Part shown: piece after piece, positions 47,175 through 55,605 of the stretch
Position numbering within the stretch: position 1 is the first letter of the stretch
Layout: the number at the start of each line of letters is the position of its first letter
Assembly: GCF_003605435.1 (NCBI RefSeq)
Contig: NZ_QXQB01000001.1
Coordinates: 1,054,001-1,118,000, forward strand
DNA from: Paenibacillus pinisoli
GTDB lineage: Bacteria; Bacillota; Bacilli; Paenibacillales; Paenibacillaceae
Length of the DNA stretch: 64,000 nucleotides
Reading direction: 5' to 3'
Program-made: the position numbers and the translations under genes
The notes under the pieces: generated by a model
Seen by the model: the letters and a program-made list of their open reading frames with translations, nothing else
Told to the model about the DNA's origin: nothing
Databases searched by the model: none

Positions 47175-48564
47175 TCTGTATATTCATCTGCCGCTCGGCC
47201 ATATCGGTTACCCGAATGCGCGAGATGCGCAGATGCTGCATCTCCTCCACGATGAACTGGAATCTCCCGTCAGCGTTTGCCGCATGGCCCCTTGCCGGGG
47301 GAAAAGGAAGCTGCGCATACAGCCAGCCGCCAATTGTATCATAATCGCCGCTTTCCAGATTCATGCCGAAGAAGCTATTCATCTCCTCGATGAGCACCGA
47401 ACCGCTGACCAGACAGGAGCCGTCCCCCTGCCGTACAATTGCGGCATGCTCTCGGTCGAATTCATCCTGGATGTCGCCTACGATCTCCTCCATGATATCC
47501 TCAAGCGTCACCAGACCCGATGTTCCGCCGTATTCGTCAATCAGGATGACCAGCTGCGTCTTGTTCCGCTGCATCAGCTTCAGCAGCACACTGATTGGAA
47601 TGGAGTCAGGCACCGCTGTGACCGGCCTCATCACATCTCTGATCGATTCCGCCGCTCCAGCGCTTAAATTGAACAGATCCTTCATATGCACAAATCCGAT
47701 AATGTCGTCTTTGTCCGTCTCGCAGACAGGATATCTCGTTCTCATATATTGAATGGCAATGGTTTTGTTCGCTTGCAGCGAAAGACTCCCATGCAAGCAG
47801 ATCATCTCGGTGCGCGGAATCATAATTTCCCTTGCTGTCGTCTCTGTGAAGTCAAATATGTTATCCACCAGGGTAAGCTCAGTCTGATCGATGTAGCCGC
47901 TGCGGTGGCTTTCCTTGAGCAGGTTGCGCAAGTCTTCTTCCGTATGCGCATGCTCCTTCCCGGTGGCAGGGGCAATTCCTAACAGCTTGAGCAAGGAGGA
48001 AGTAGCATGATGGGCTATCCAGACTAGAGGCCATAAGGAGAGATAAAGAAAATGGAGCGGTCTTGCAGCACGAATCGCCGCAAGCTCTGCCCGCGGGAGA
48101 GCTGCCGCTCTTGGCACCAGAGCGCCTACCGTGACATGCAGCAGTACAAGGGGTACAAACACTAACGCAACCGAGCCCCATATCGAAGCGGACGGATTTA
48201 ACTTCATGACCGCCGCAAGCCACGGCGCTACCATCCCGGTCGCCAGATTCGCTCCTAGCCATCCAAGGCCAAGCGAAGCTGCAGTTATGCCAAGCTGGCA
48301 AGCGGTCGCATACCCGCTTCGCTCCAGCATTTCCCTCGCTCGCCCCGCACGGGCATCCTTCCCCGCCGTCAAGCGCTCCATCCGATTCATTCTTGCTCTT
48401 GACATCGCATGCTGCGCCGCAGCCAAGAATCCGTTCATGCCAACCAGAAGCATCACAAGCGTCAGCGACAAGCCAATCGGCAAAGGGTCTCCCAACCTAT
48501 CCCCGCCAACCGCGGCGCGAGTGCCCGGCGGCGGGCGCACCTCCCTTTTCGCACATGCAGGCAT
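47152..48564 (-). CDS. CNNM/CorC-HlyC family membrane protein with CBS domains
   Basis: This protein has up to 470 residues. It contains a DUF21/CNNM membrane domain (LTLVMLLVGMNGFLAAAQHAMSRARMNRME, then GITAASLGLGWLGANLA). Two CBS domains follow (EIMIPRTEMICLHG; VMRPVTAVPDSIPISVLLKLM, with DEYGGTSGLVTLEDIMEEIVGDIQDE), then a C-terminal CorC_HlyC domain. Such proteins are implicated in magnesium efflux or ion homeostasis. The first 20-25 residues are Arg/Pro-rich and lack a ribosome binding site, so the real start is probably a TTG near 48483-48495. Confidence 0.88.
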   Translation of the reverse strand: MPACAKREVRPPPGTRAAVGGDRLGDPLPIGLSLTLVMLLVGMNGFLAAAQHAMSRARMNRMERLTAGKDARAGRAREMLERSGYATACQLGITAASLGLGWLGANLATGMVAPWLAAVMKLNPSASIWGSVALVFVPLVLLHVTVGALVPRAAALPRAELAAIRAARPLHFLYLSLWPLVWIAHHATSSLLKLLGIAPATGKEHAHTEEDLRNLLKESHRSGYIDQTELTLVDNIFDFTETTAREIMIPRTEMICLHGSLSLQANKTIAIQYMRTRYPVCETDKDDIIGFVHMKDLFNLSAGAAESIRDVMRPVTAVPDSIPISVLLKLMQRNKTQLVILIDEYGGTSGLVTLEDIMEEIVGDIQDEFDREHAAIVRQGDGSCLVSGSVLIEEMNSFFGMNLESGDYDTIGGWLYAQLPFPPARGHAANADGRFQFIVEEMQHLRISRIRVTDMAERQMNIQKGLNGSV

Positions 48565-48596
48565 CAGCCATTCTTGCGCGTAGTAGTCATATGTAT

Positions 48597-49181
48597 TCAG
48601 GAGGGCTTAGCCGATATGCACTCGAATACGGCCTTCTGCTCCTGTGCATTTCCTGCGTCCGTACGAATGACAAACACTATGGATTCATCCGTATCCCCCA
48701 GATAAAGCTTAAACCCTCTAATGGCTGCGCCCGGCTCATAATCCGCGCTTTGAGAGCTTAGATAGGCATTCATATTCTCCGTCAAAATAAAACTGCCGAC
48801 GCCTTGGTCAAATTGAATATCGGTCACATGTCCAGTCTTGATTGAATGCTGAGCGCTGTACTTCAGCGATCCGTCCTTCTTCAATAGAACATCCCTTATT
48901 TCATAGCTCCCTGTCAGGTCCCGATTGGCCGTAATCGTAATGGAGCCGCCGAGCTGAACATAAGGAATTTCGGAATGGCTGCTCATCCACGTTTGGAACA
49001 AGCGTTCATCGGTTGAGGCCAGCGCCGCCGAACTCGCTTCCTGTTCAACAATCACGTCAATGAACACGTTGCCGGACTTTACGATAATACTCGAATCATC
49101 TGAAGCATTCGAATACGATGCCAATAACAGAGCCGCTGCTCCGATGAACAGCATGGCTGCCAATCTTTTTTTCATCATCAT
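48597..49181 (-). CDS. Secreted hypothetical protein
   Basis: This protein of about 194 residues has an N-terminal signal peptide (KKRLAAMLFIGAAALLLASYSNA). The mature part, of about 165 residues, is rich in beta-type segments (VQLGGSITITANRDL, GFKLYLGDTDESIVFVIRTD). GGGAGGA precedes three consecutive ATG codons, so the start may be 49181, 49178 or 49175. I do not recognise a family. Confidence 0.75.
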   Translation of the reverse strand: MMMKKRLAAMLFIGAAALLLASYSNASDDSSIIVKSGNVFIDVIVEQEASSAALASTDERLFQTWMSSHSEIPYVQLGGSITITANRDLTGSYEIRDVLLKKDGSLKYSAQHSIKTGHVTDIQFDQGVGSFILTENMNAYLSSQSADYEPGAAIRGFKLYLGDTDESIVFVIRTDAGNAQEQKAVFECISAKPS

Positions 49182-49405
49182 GCGTCCTCCCTCGTCTCTT
49201 AACTCTTCTTATTGATATTAAACGCACGGGTTCCCATAAAGTTGTTATTTTTTTCTAGCTCGTATTCATGAAACGTTCAAAAGTCTGCAACGAATTGATC
49301 ACGACCTTGAAGCTTTCCGTATGGTAAAGATGGTATAATGCAAGGAGCGATTGCCATGCTGAAGCGCTGCCATTCGCAAACAAAGAAACGGAGGATTGAT
49401 CCCTT

Positions 49406-49993
49406 ATGAAACGAGCGTTGCTCATCCTTATGGCCCTCATCTGGCTCCTGCCCTCCGCGGCACTGGCGCACTCCACGCTGCAAACCGCATTGCCTGCAGT
49501 TGACGCCACGGTAGACGTATCTCCAGAGCGTATTGAGATGAAGTTTGACACCAAAATCGAGAAGCTAAGCACATTCAAGTTGTTCAATGAAGCCGGAGAA
49601 CAAGTGGAGACCGGCAAAGCCGAAGTAAGCAGCGACACGATGTCTGGCACTGTGCCTGCCGCGCTGGAAAACGGCAAATACACGGTCAAATGGACGATTA
49701 TCGGAGCGGACAGCCATGCGGTAGAGGGCGAATATGCCTTTACGGTTGACGCGCCTGTACAAGCGACGCCGTCGCCTACGCCATCCGAAGAGCCGTCTAA
49801 TGAACCAAGCGAGCAGCCGACAGAACAACCGAGCGAGCAGCCGTCGCCTACACCATCCGCAACGCCTGCGGACAACGAATCGCATGATGATCTCGGTGAA
49901 GTGCTGGCATCGCCGCCTGTACTGGTCATGATCGGCATCGTCATTATAGCTGCAGTCATATTCTTTGTGCTGATGAGGAAAAAATCGTCATGA
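49406..49993 (+). CDS. CopC-domain copper-binding protein
   Basis: This 195-residue protein has a signal peptide ending at LAHS, leaving the N-terminal His that ligates copper in CopC proteins. The CopC domain includes TLQTALPAVDATVDVSPERIEMKFD and GADSHAVEGEYAFTV, with the second His. A Pro/Ser/Glu-rich linker (about 120-160) leads to a C-terminal membrane anchor (VLVMIGIVIIAAVIFFVLM) ending RKKSS. It stays tethered outside the membrane and hands copper to the CopD partner, whose gene overlaps its stop codon by four bases. Confidence 0.92.
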   Translation: MKRALLILMALIWLLPSAALAHSTLQTALPAVDATVDVSPERIEMKFDTKIEKLSTFKLFNEAGEQVETGKAEVSSDTMSGTVPAALENGKYTVKWTIIGADSHAVEGEYAFTVDAPVQATPSPTPSEEPSNEPSEQPTEQPSEQPSPTPSATPADNESHDDLGEVLASPPVLVMIGIVIIAAVIFFVLMRKKSS

Positions 49994-51078
49994 TTTACGT
50001 AAGCGAAGGACTTCTTTATATTAGCTTTGCTATTCTGATGGGAACGCTTGTGCTTCGCCTTGTGCCGGAGCACAAGCGTCCTTCCGTTCATGTCCCGAAC
50101 GGGGTGCTACTGGCATGCGCGCTTGCCATTCCTGTCTTGTCCTTCGCTCCTATTCATCAGCTTGCCAGCCAGTATGCCTCTCAGTTCGAATTGTCGTATG
50201 GCGAGATGCTGAAGAGCATTCTGATGGATGTCAAGTCGGGCAAAGCATGGATCTGGACGGCTGTCGGTTCTCTTGGCCTGGCGCTCTTGCTAGGCATGAA
50301 GGCGTTCCGCAATGACAAGCATATGCCCAAGGTGGCGCTGTTCGTTACCGGCCTGCTCGTCGTCTGGCTGGGATATGCAAGCCACGCTTCGTCGCTCAGC
50401 TCTTTTAAAGGCTTGTTTGTACATACGATGCATTTTTTGGCGTTCAGCATTTGGATCGGCATTTTGTTCGTGATCAGTTGGTTCTCGAAGGATAAGGACA
50501 ACTGGCCTGCGTTCCTGAAGTGGTTTTCGCCGGTTGCGATCATTTGTGTAATCGTCACGCTGCTTGCCGGACTGACGCTGATGAGCTTCACAACGCCGCA
50601 ATACGTCAATTCATGGATTATTCCGTACGGCCAAGCGCTGCTGATCAAGCATTTGCTCATTCTGCCGCTTCTGTTATTCGCCTATACGAACGGCTTTCTG
50701 TACAAGTCGGTAGCCGCGAAGGACAGCGGCTTCCAGCCGGTCAAGTGGCTCCGAGCAGAGAGTGCCGTTGCGATTCTGGTGCTTGGCGCTACAGCTTTCA
50801 TGGGCCAGCAGGCGCCGCCGCATAACCTGAAGGATACACTGCAGCAGGTATCGCCGTCGCCGCTGTTCACCTCGCTATACAAGGGGGCCTTCAGCCCGGA
50901 TATTCAACTGGCGTTCACGCTGCATATGGAGAGCGTGCTTATGTTCGCCGCAGCGCTGCTAATGGCGGTGTGCGTTGTATGGACGTACCGCCTGAACCGT
51001 CCGAGCGTAGCCTTCCTGATGGGGATGCTCATGGCTGTATTCGCCTATCTCGGCCTCATGTTTTCTATTGCGCAATAA
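49990..51078 (+). CDS. CopD-family copper transport protein
   Basis: This 362-residue integral membrane protein has about eight segments, including the CopD-domain region SSFKGLFVHTMHFLAFSIWIGILFV with conserved His, and a second His-containing helix LLIKHLLILPLLLFAYTNGF. It corresponds to the C-terminal membrane part of B. subtilis YcnJ, with the CopC part encoded separately upstream. It likely imports copper. The usual YcnI and YcnK (copper repressor) genes are not nearby. Confidence 0.9.
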   Translation: MIYVSEGLLYISFAILMGTLVLRLVPEHKRPSVHVPNGVLLACALAIPVLSFAPIHQLASQYASQFELSYGEMLKSILMDVKSGKAWIWTAVGSLGLALLLGMKAFRNDKHMPKVALFVTGLLVVWLGYASHASSLSSFKGLFVHTMHFLAFSIWIGILFVISWFSKDKDNWPAFLKWFSPVAIICVIVTLLAGLTLMSFTTPQYVNSWIIPYGQALLIKHLLILPLLLFAYTNGFLYKSVAAKDSGFQPVKWLRAESAVAILVLGATAFMGQQAPPHNLKDTLQQVSPSPLFTSLYKGAFSPDIQLAFTLHMESVLMFAAALLMAVCVVWTYRLNRPSVAFLMGMLMAVFAYLGLMFSIAQ

Positions 51079-51086
51079 TACAAGAA

Positions 51087-51178
51087 GGAGCTGTCTCAAA
51101 ACAGAGTTGTCTCCAAGAGATATCAGTGAAAATGAATAAAGACGGTGCCGGGGTATATCCCTGCACCGTCTTTTTGGT
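51087..51178 (+). mobile_element. IS1182-like end remnant acting as terminator after copD
   Basis: AAGGAGCTGTCTCAAAAC resembles the left end of the IS remnant at about 5569 (GAGGCTGTCCCAAAAG). Next comes a similarly built hairpin AAAGACGGTGCCGGG / TCCCTGCACCGTCTTT (about 51139-51175) with a five-T exit. No transposase sequence is present. It probably also terminates the copC-copD transcript. Confidence 0.5.
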
Positions 51179-51244
51179 TTGGACTGTTTTATAAATAGGG
51201 AATTCCCTTAGTTATCTAGCCATTAAATCTAAACAATTCCGCCC

Positions 51245-51885
51245 CATGGTTGCGTGTAACGGTGTGAGGCGGCGCTATTTTCGTATTTCCGCCAATTTGG
51301 CGCGTGTAACGGTGTGAGGCGGCACTATTATTGCATTTCCGCCATTTTGGCGCGTGTAACGGTGTGAGGCGGCGCTATTTTCGTATTTCCGCCATTTTGG
51401 TGCGTGTAACGGTGTGAGGCGGCGCTATTTTCGTATTTCCGCCATTTTGGCGCGTGTAACGGTGTGAGGCGGCGCTATTTTCGTATTTCCGCCACTTTGC
51501 CATGTGTAACGGTGTGAGGCGGTGCTATTTTCGTATTTCCGCCAATTTGGCGCGTGTAACGGTGTGAGGCGGCGTTATTTTCAGTATTGCCGCCATTTTG
51601 GCGCGTGTAACGGTGTAAGGCGGCACTATTTTCGTATTTCCGCCAATTTGGCGCGTGTAACGGTGTGAGGCGGCGCTATTTTCGTATTTCCGCCATTTTG
51701 GTGCGTGTAACGGTGTGAGGCGGCGCTATTTTCGTATTTCCGCCATTTTGGTGCGTGTAACGGTGTGAGGCGGCGCTATTTTCGTATTTCCGCCACTTTG
51801 CCATGTGTAACGGTGTGAGGCGGCGCTATTTTCGTATTTCCGCCACTTTGCCATGTGTAACGGTGTGAGGCACAGTTATTTCGCT
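51245..51885. repeat. Array 2: thirteen tandem 50-bp non-coding repeats
   Basis: GTGTAACGGTGTGAGGCGG recurs at 51254, 51304 ... 51554, 51605 ... 51855, with exact 50-bp spacing except one 51-bp interval. Between anchors each unit reads CGCTATTTTCGTATTTCC then GCCATTTTGGCGC, with minor variants. Each unit can form CGCCA-TTT-TGGCG, or the alternative stem GGCGG/CCGCC. Units are contiguous and the period is not a multiple of three, so CRISPR and protein repeats are excluded. It lies between convergent genes, like array 1. Confidence 0.95.
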
Positions 51886-51951
51886 TTTTGGAGCAGCCTT
51901 TATTTTGGCATTAAATCGAATACACAACCTCGCGGGCATCCTCCCGCTCCC

Positions 51952-52227
51952 TCATAACGGTGGATTGCGGTCATGGCTTAGCTGGTATCTTTTCTCGCAT
52001 ATCATCCAGCTGAGCAGGGAGCCTGCGCCACCTGTCAGCAGACTAACTGCCAGTACGATCAACATCTCCTCCATCCCGAACTCCTTGCCGTTCAGCAGCG
52101 ATACAAATCCGTGAATAAGCGTCATAAACAAGAAGAAATTCAAAATCCACTTCAATGCGTAGCGAAGCTTGCCTCTTTGCCTGATTAGCGCCCATTTCTT
52201 ATATTCTTCATGATCCAATGCGTTCAT
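51952..52227 (-). CDS. Small membrane hypothetical protein
   Basis: This protein of about 91 residues begins MNALDHEEYKKWALIRQRGK and has two membrane segments (WILNFFLFMTLIHGFVSLL and MLIVLAVSLLTGGAGSLLSWMI). GGGGAGG precedes ATG 52227; the longer frame to 52287 lacks a site. It belongs to no family I recognise. Confidence 0.8.
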   Translation of the reverse strand: MNALDHEEYKKWALIRQRGKLRYALKWILNFFLFMTLIHGFVSLLNGKEFGMEEMLIVLAVSLLTGGAGSLLSWMICEKRYQLSHDRNPPL

Positions 52228-52326
52228 CGCAGCCTCCCCATCATTCCGTTGCAGCTTGAGCCTGGGAATTGAAATCCGAACATTCATTCGTGTATACTAT
52301 TAGGATATTTCAATTTGGAGGCAAAT

Positions 52327-52797
52327 ATGAACTCAATTTCTCTCATTCTCTTGCACTTCCATGAAGTTCGCCGCAGAAGCATCAAGGTATGGACATCGAT
52401 TCCTGAGGATATGCTCCGCTGGAAGCCGGATGACAATGCCATGACATGCATCGAGATGGTCAGGCATGTTCTCGAAAGCGAGCATTACTATCACTTGGCG
52501 CTCCAGAATAGAGGCAGCCTACCGCATTTCGATTCCCCGTTTGAGAATCGTCCTTACACTACCGTTCAAGCCGAGCTTGAATTTGCGGAGCCTTATCGCA
52601 GCTTATTTTTAGAAACGATCGCCGCTTACACCGAAGCTGATCTGGACGAGATTCAAATCGACCGGTCCAATTCCGGATATATCAGAGGTTTGGGGGACAT
52701 GCTGCTGCGCATTGCTTATCACGAGTCTGTTCATACGGGGCAGCTCCTGGATTACTTAAGAACGGCCGATATCCCGCGCGTAAGAATCTGGGACTAA
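52327..52797 (+). CDS. DinB/YfiT-like putative metal-dependent protein
   Basis: This 156-residue four-helix protein has the DinB metal-site histidines: MVRHVLESEHYYHLAL and AYHESVHTGQLLDYLR, a typical H...HxxxH arrangement. Family members bind zinc or nickel and include mycothiol/bacillithiol transferases. TTGGAGG precedes ATG 52327. Substrate is unknown. Confidence 0.88.
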   Translation: MNSISLILLHFHEVRRRSIKVWTSIPEDMLRWKPDDNAMTCIEMVRHVLESEHYYHLALQNRGSLPHFDSPFENRPYTTVQAELEFAEPYRSLFLETIAAYTEADLDEIQIDRSNSGYIRGLGDMLLRIAYHESVHTGQLLDYLRTADIPRVRIWD

Positions 52798-52814
52798 CTA
52801 ATATCAAAATAAAT

Positions 52815-52853
52815 AAAATCAGCAGCGTCACTTAGAGCGACGCTGCTGATTTT
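52815..52853. terminator. Bidirectional terminator between dinB-like and rarA
   Basis: A 15-bp perfect stem AAAATCAGCAGCGTC / GACGCTGCTGATTTT with a nine-base loop overlaps the rarA stop codon. Confidence 0.85.
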
Positions 52854-54132
52854 GCTTGATCTTGTCCTCCATCCCCTGCTCGGTTGCCTTGTAGAATGTA
52901 ACCTGAGTCAGCGGGTCGGGCAAATATTGCTGCTTCACATAATGATTCGGGAAGTCATGCGGATACTTGTAGCCTTCGTGGCCGAGCTGCTCCGCACCCT
53001 TGTAATGCGTATCGCGAAGATGAAGCGGCACTTCCAGATTGCCGTTGCGCTCGATCGCATTCATCACATTGCCGATAGCGACCGCAGTCGCATTGGACTT
53101 CGGACTTTCAACCGCGAACAAAATTGCCTGGGAAATGTTATATTTGGCCTCGGGCCAGCCTATCTTGTGATAAGCATCCATAGCCGTCACCGCCTGTACC
53201 ATCGCTTGCGGATTCGCCAGTCCAATATCCTCGCTGCAGGCTACAATCAGCCTGCGAAGGAAGGTCATCGGATCCATGCCAAGCTTCTCCACAGCATATA
53301 GGAACCAGAACAATGCGGCATCGCTGGAGCCTCTGACACTCTTATGGAAGGCCGACAGCACATCATATTGCGTGGACATATCCGCCCGGATTGATGGCTT
53401 GCGCACCGACTCCTGCGCCACCTCGAGCGTAATATGGACGGAACCGTCCGGCTCGGAGGGCGTCGTCACGGCCGCCAGCTCAAGCGCATTAAGCGAACGC
53501 CTGACGTCGCCGCCGGACATCGCAGCGATATGCTGCAGCGCCTCTTCATCCGCAACCAGCTTCATAAAGCCAAGGCCGCGATCCGCATCCGACAGCGCCC
53601 GGCGCATCGCCTCCATGGAATGCTTCTCCTCTAGCGCTTCAAGCTGGAACAGGGTTGACCGGGAGAGAAGAGCCCCGTTCACATGGTGGAACGGATTCTC
53701 CGTCGTAGCGCCAATAAAAATAATAATCCCCTGCTCCACCGCAGGCAGAAGCGCATCCTGGCGCGACGTATTGAATCGATGCACCTCGTCGAGGAACAGG
53801 ATCGTTTTGCGGCCGTACAGCGTCTTGTTCGACCTGGCCCGGTCAATCACTTCCCTGACATCCTTGACGGAAGCGTCAACTGCGTTCAGCTTGACGAAGT
53901 CTCCTTCTGTCCGCAGCGATATAATGTTCGCAAGCGTCGTCTTGCCGCAGCCGGGCGGGCCGTACAGCAGGATCGACGACACCTGGTCGCCTTCAATCGC
54001 CCTGCGGAGCAGCTTGCCCTTGCCTACGATATGTTCTTGCCCGATATATTCATCCAGCGTCTGCGGCCTCATGCGGTCGGCAAGCAATCTCGCCCGCGGC
54101 CGCTCCGCTTCCTCATAGCTAAATAAGTCCAT
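52828..54132 (-). CDS. rarA: Replication-associated recombination protein RarA (MgsA)
   Basis: This protein of about 434 residues is an AAA+ ATPase acting at stalled replication forks. Walker A is YGPPGCGKTTLA, Walker B is ILFLDEVHRFN, sensor 1 is FIGATTENPFHHVN, and SGGDVRRSLNALE is sensor 2. The C-terminal tetramerisation domain has GWPEAKYNISQA and YKYPHDFPNHYVKQQYLP. ATG 54132 fits AAGGA upstream. Length is normal. Confidence 0.96.
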   Translation of the reverse strand: MDLFSYEEAERPRARLLADRMRPQTLDEYIGQEHIVGKGKLLRRAIEGDQVSSILLYGPPGCGKTTLANIISLRTEGDFVKLNAVDASVKDVREVIDRARSNKTLYGRKTILFLDEVHRFNTSRQDALLPAVEQGIIIFIGATTENPFHHVNGALLSRSTLFQLEALEEKHSMEAMRRALSDADRGLGFMKLVADEEALQHIAAMSGGDVRRSLNALELAAVTTPSEPDGSVHITLEVAQESVRKPSIRADMSTQYDVLSAFHKSVRGSSDAALFWFLYAVEKLGMDPMTFLRRLIVACSEDIGLANPQAMVQAVTAMDAYHKIGWPEAKYNISQAILFAVESPKSNATAVAIGNVMNAIERNGNLEVPLHLRDTHYKGAEQLGHEGYKYPHDFPNHYVKQQYLPDPLTQVTFYKATEQGMEDKIKQNQQRRSK

Positions 54133-54214
54133 GCCGATACTCAATCCTTTATGATGGTATAACTAAATGATAGCATACAGGCACAGATGTTCGCCAGATG
54201 GGCAGAATGTCCCA

Positions 54215-54970
54215 CTATACTTCTCCCCAATACAGCTCCGTGATATATTCCATCGTGACAACGCCGTCTGCTTCATTGCGCCGGTAGATCTCCTCCAGCT
54301 CCTTCATCATGTCCTCATAACGCGGATGGTCCGGCGTCGGGCTGTACGAAGAGGACAGAAGTCTGCCCTTCAGCGCAGCTTCATCCAGCGATTGCTCGAT
54401 CGAGAACGTATTCAGTGTCGGGCCGCCGTCTGCAAAATACGGTCGCAACGTATCCTGTGTAATGCTCTTATGGCCAACCTTCTCATAATCCGTCCCGTAC
54501 TCAAGAAGCAGCTTCTCGAATTGCTCCAGGAATGGCGTTCCGAAGGTTTTCCTCGAATTCCAGATGAGCACAACCTTTCCGCCCGGCTTCAAAATACGCT
54601 TGAACTCCGCCTTCGCCAGCTCTCTGTCGAACCAGTGGTACGACTGCGCACAGACAATAAAATCAACAGAATGGTCAGGCAGGCCCGTCTCCTCCGCCGA
54701 TGCCGCAACAGCTTGGTAACGCTCCGAGCCGCCAAGCGCCTCTACCGCCGCCTTGCGCATCGCCTCATTCGGCTCTACGCCGATCACACGGCTGCCTCTC
54801 TCCAGAAGCAGCCTGGAGAAGATGCCCGTACCCGCTCCAAGGTCGGCGATGACGCTATCCGGCCCAAATCCCAGCTTACCGTACATGAAATCCAAAGCTT
54901 CTCCCGGATAGGTCGGGCGGTACAACACGTAGTTGTCCACCCGGTTCGTAAATCGTTCCTTGTTGTCCAT
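54215..54970 (-). CDS. Class I SAM-dependent methyltransferase
   Basis: This 251-residue protein has motif I VIADLGAGTGIFSRLLLERG, motif II VIGVEPNEAM, VDFIVCAQSYHWFD and RILKPGGKVVLIWNSR. It resembles the YafE/type 11 group. AAGGAGG precedes the ATG. It lies 27 bp after the VOC gene in what appears to be a two-gene operon. The substrate is unknown. Confidence 0.9.
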   Translation of the reverse strand: MDNKERFTNRVDNYVLYRPTYPGEALDFMYGKLGFGPDSVIADLGAGTGIFSRLLLERGSRVIGVEPNEAMRKAAVEALGGSERYQAVAASAEETGLPDHSVDFIVCAQSYHWFDRELAKAEFKRILKPGGKVVLIWNSRKTFGTPFLEQFEKLLLEYGTDYEKVGHKSITQDTLRPYFADGGPTLNTFSIEQSLDEAALKGRLLSSSYSPTPDHPRYEDMMKELEEIYRRNEADGVVTMEYITELYWGEV

Positions 54971-54996
54971 AGTTGTTGTCCTCCTTCTGAAATGGA

Positions 54997-55383
54997 TTAA
55001 CCCTCAATTTCAATTCGTTCCAGAAACTCCAGCCGGTTGCCGAACGGGTCCGCCGCAAAAAAACGGCGATAGCCTTCTTCCAGCCTCAGCTCGTCATCGA
55101 TGACCGCAACGCCGCAGCCCCCCAGCCTTTCCTTCAACTGCTGAAGACCCTGCACGGCAAAAGCAGGATGGGCTTTCAGCGCCGGCACGAACGAAGGCTG
55201 CACGCCAATATGAACCTCATGGCTCCCGCAACGGAACCATACGCCACCTTTATGGCGCAATGCCACCGGCTTCTCCAGCTCGCTCCAGCCCAGCACACCG
55301 CCGAAAAAAGCTCTGGCCTGCTCCTCGCAGCCCTCAGGCGCAGCCAGCTGCACATGATCAATACCCGAGAAAGTGTAGGACAA
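54997..55383 (-). CDS. VOC-family (glyoxalase-like) protein
   Basis: This 128-residue protein has the paired beta-alpha-beta-beta-beta fold pattern: IDHVQLAAPEGCEEQARAFFGGVLGW at the start, GSHEVHIGVQ in the middle and RRFFAADPFGNRLEFLERI at the end, with metal-site His/Glu residues. The start is TTG 55383 with AAGGAGG eight bases upstream. Function is unknown. Confidence 0.9.
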   Translation of the reverse strand: MSYTFSGIDHVQLAAPEGCEEQARAFFGGVLGWSELEKPVALRHKGGVWFRCGSHEVHIGVQPSFVPALKAHPAFAVQGLQQLKERLGGCGVAVIDDELRLEEGYRRFFAADPFGNRLEFLERIEIEG

Positions 55384-55439
55384 TAGCCGTTCCTCCTTCC
55401 GCTGAGACGGATGTGCTTTTTCAACTCCGTAATCCGTTG

Positions 55440-55505
55440 TTTCATCTGATGAAATTCTGTTTCATTTTATGTTGTTATTATATAACAAAATTAGCTATCC
55501 CGCAA
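55440..55505 (-). promoter_or_regulatory. Promoter of the VOC-methyltransferase operon with two palindromes
   Basis: On the minus strand TTGCGG (55500-55505), 17 bp, TATAAT (55477-55482). The -10 lies inside the perfect palindrome TTGTTAT-TAT-ATAACAA (55472-55488). A second perfect repeat TTTCAT-CTG-ATGAAA (55440-55454) lies just downstream. Both are candidate operators. The first shares TGTTAT/ATAACA half sites with the ureA palindrome. Confidence 0.65.
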
Positions 55506-55558
55506 TCTGCGTTGCTTCCGAAGCCGGACGACATAAGAACGGTCAGTTTTTTGGGGAT

Positions 55559-55605
55559 AAAAAACAGCGCTGCGGCGGGCTCAACCCGTCACAGCGCTGC
55601 TGTAT
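55559..55605 (-). terminator. Terminator of the tcdA-YdeI transcript
   Basis: CAGCGCTG / CAGCGCTG arms (55565-55572 and 55592-55599) plus inner CGGG/CCCG pairing give a long stem. It is followed on the minus strand by six T, shortly after the YdeI-like stop codon. Confidence 0.8.
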
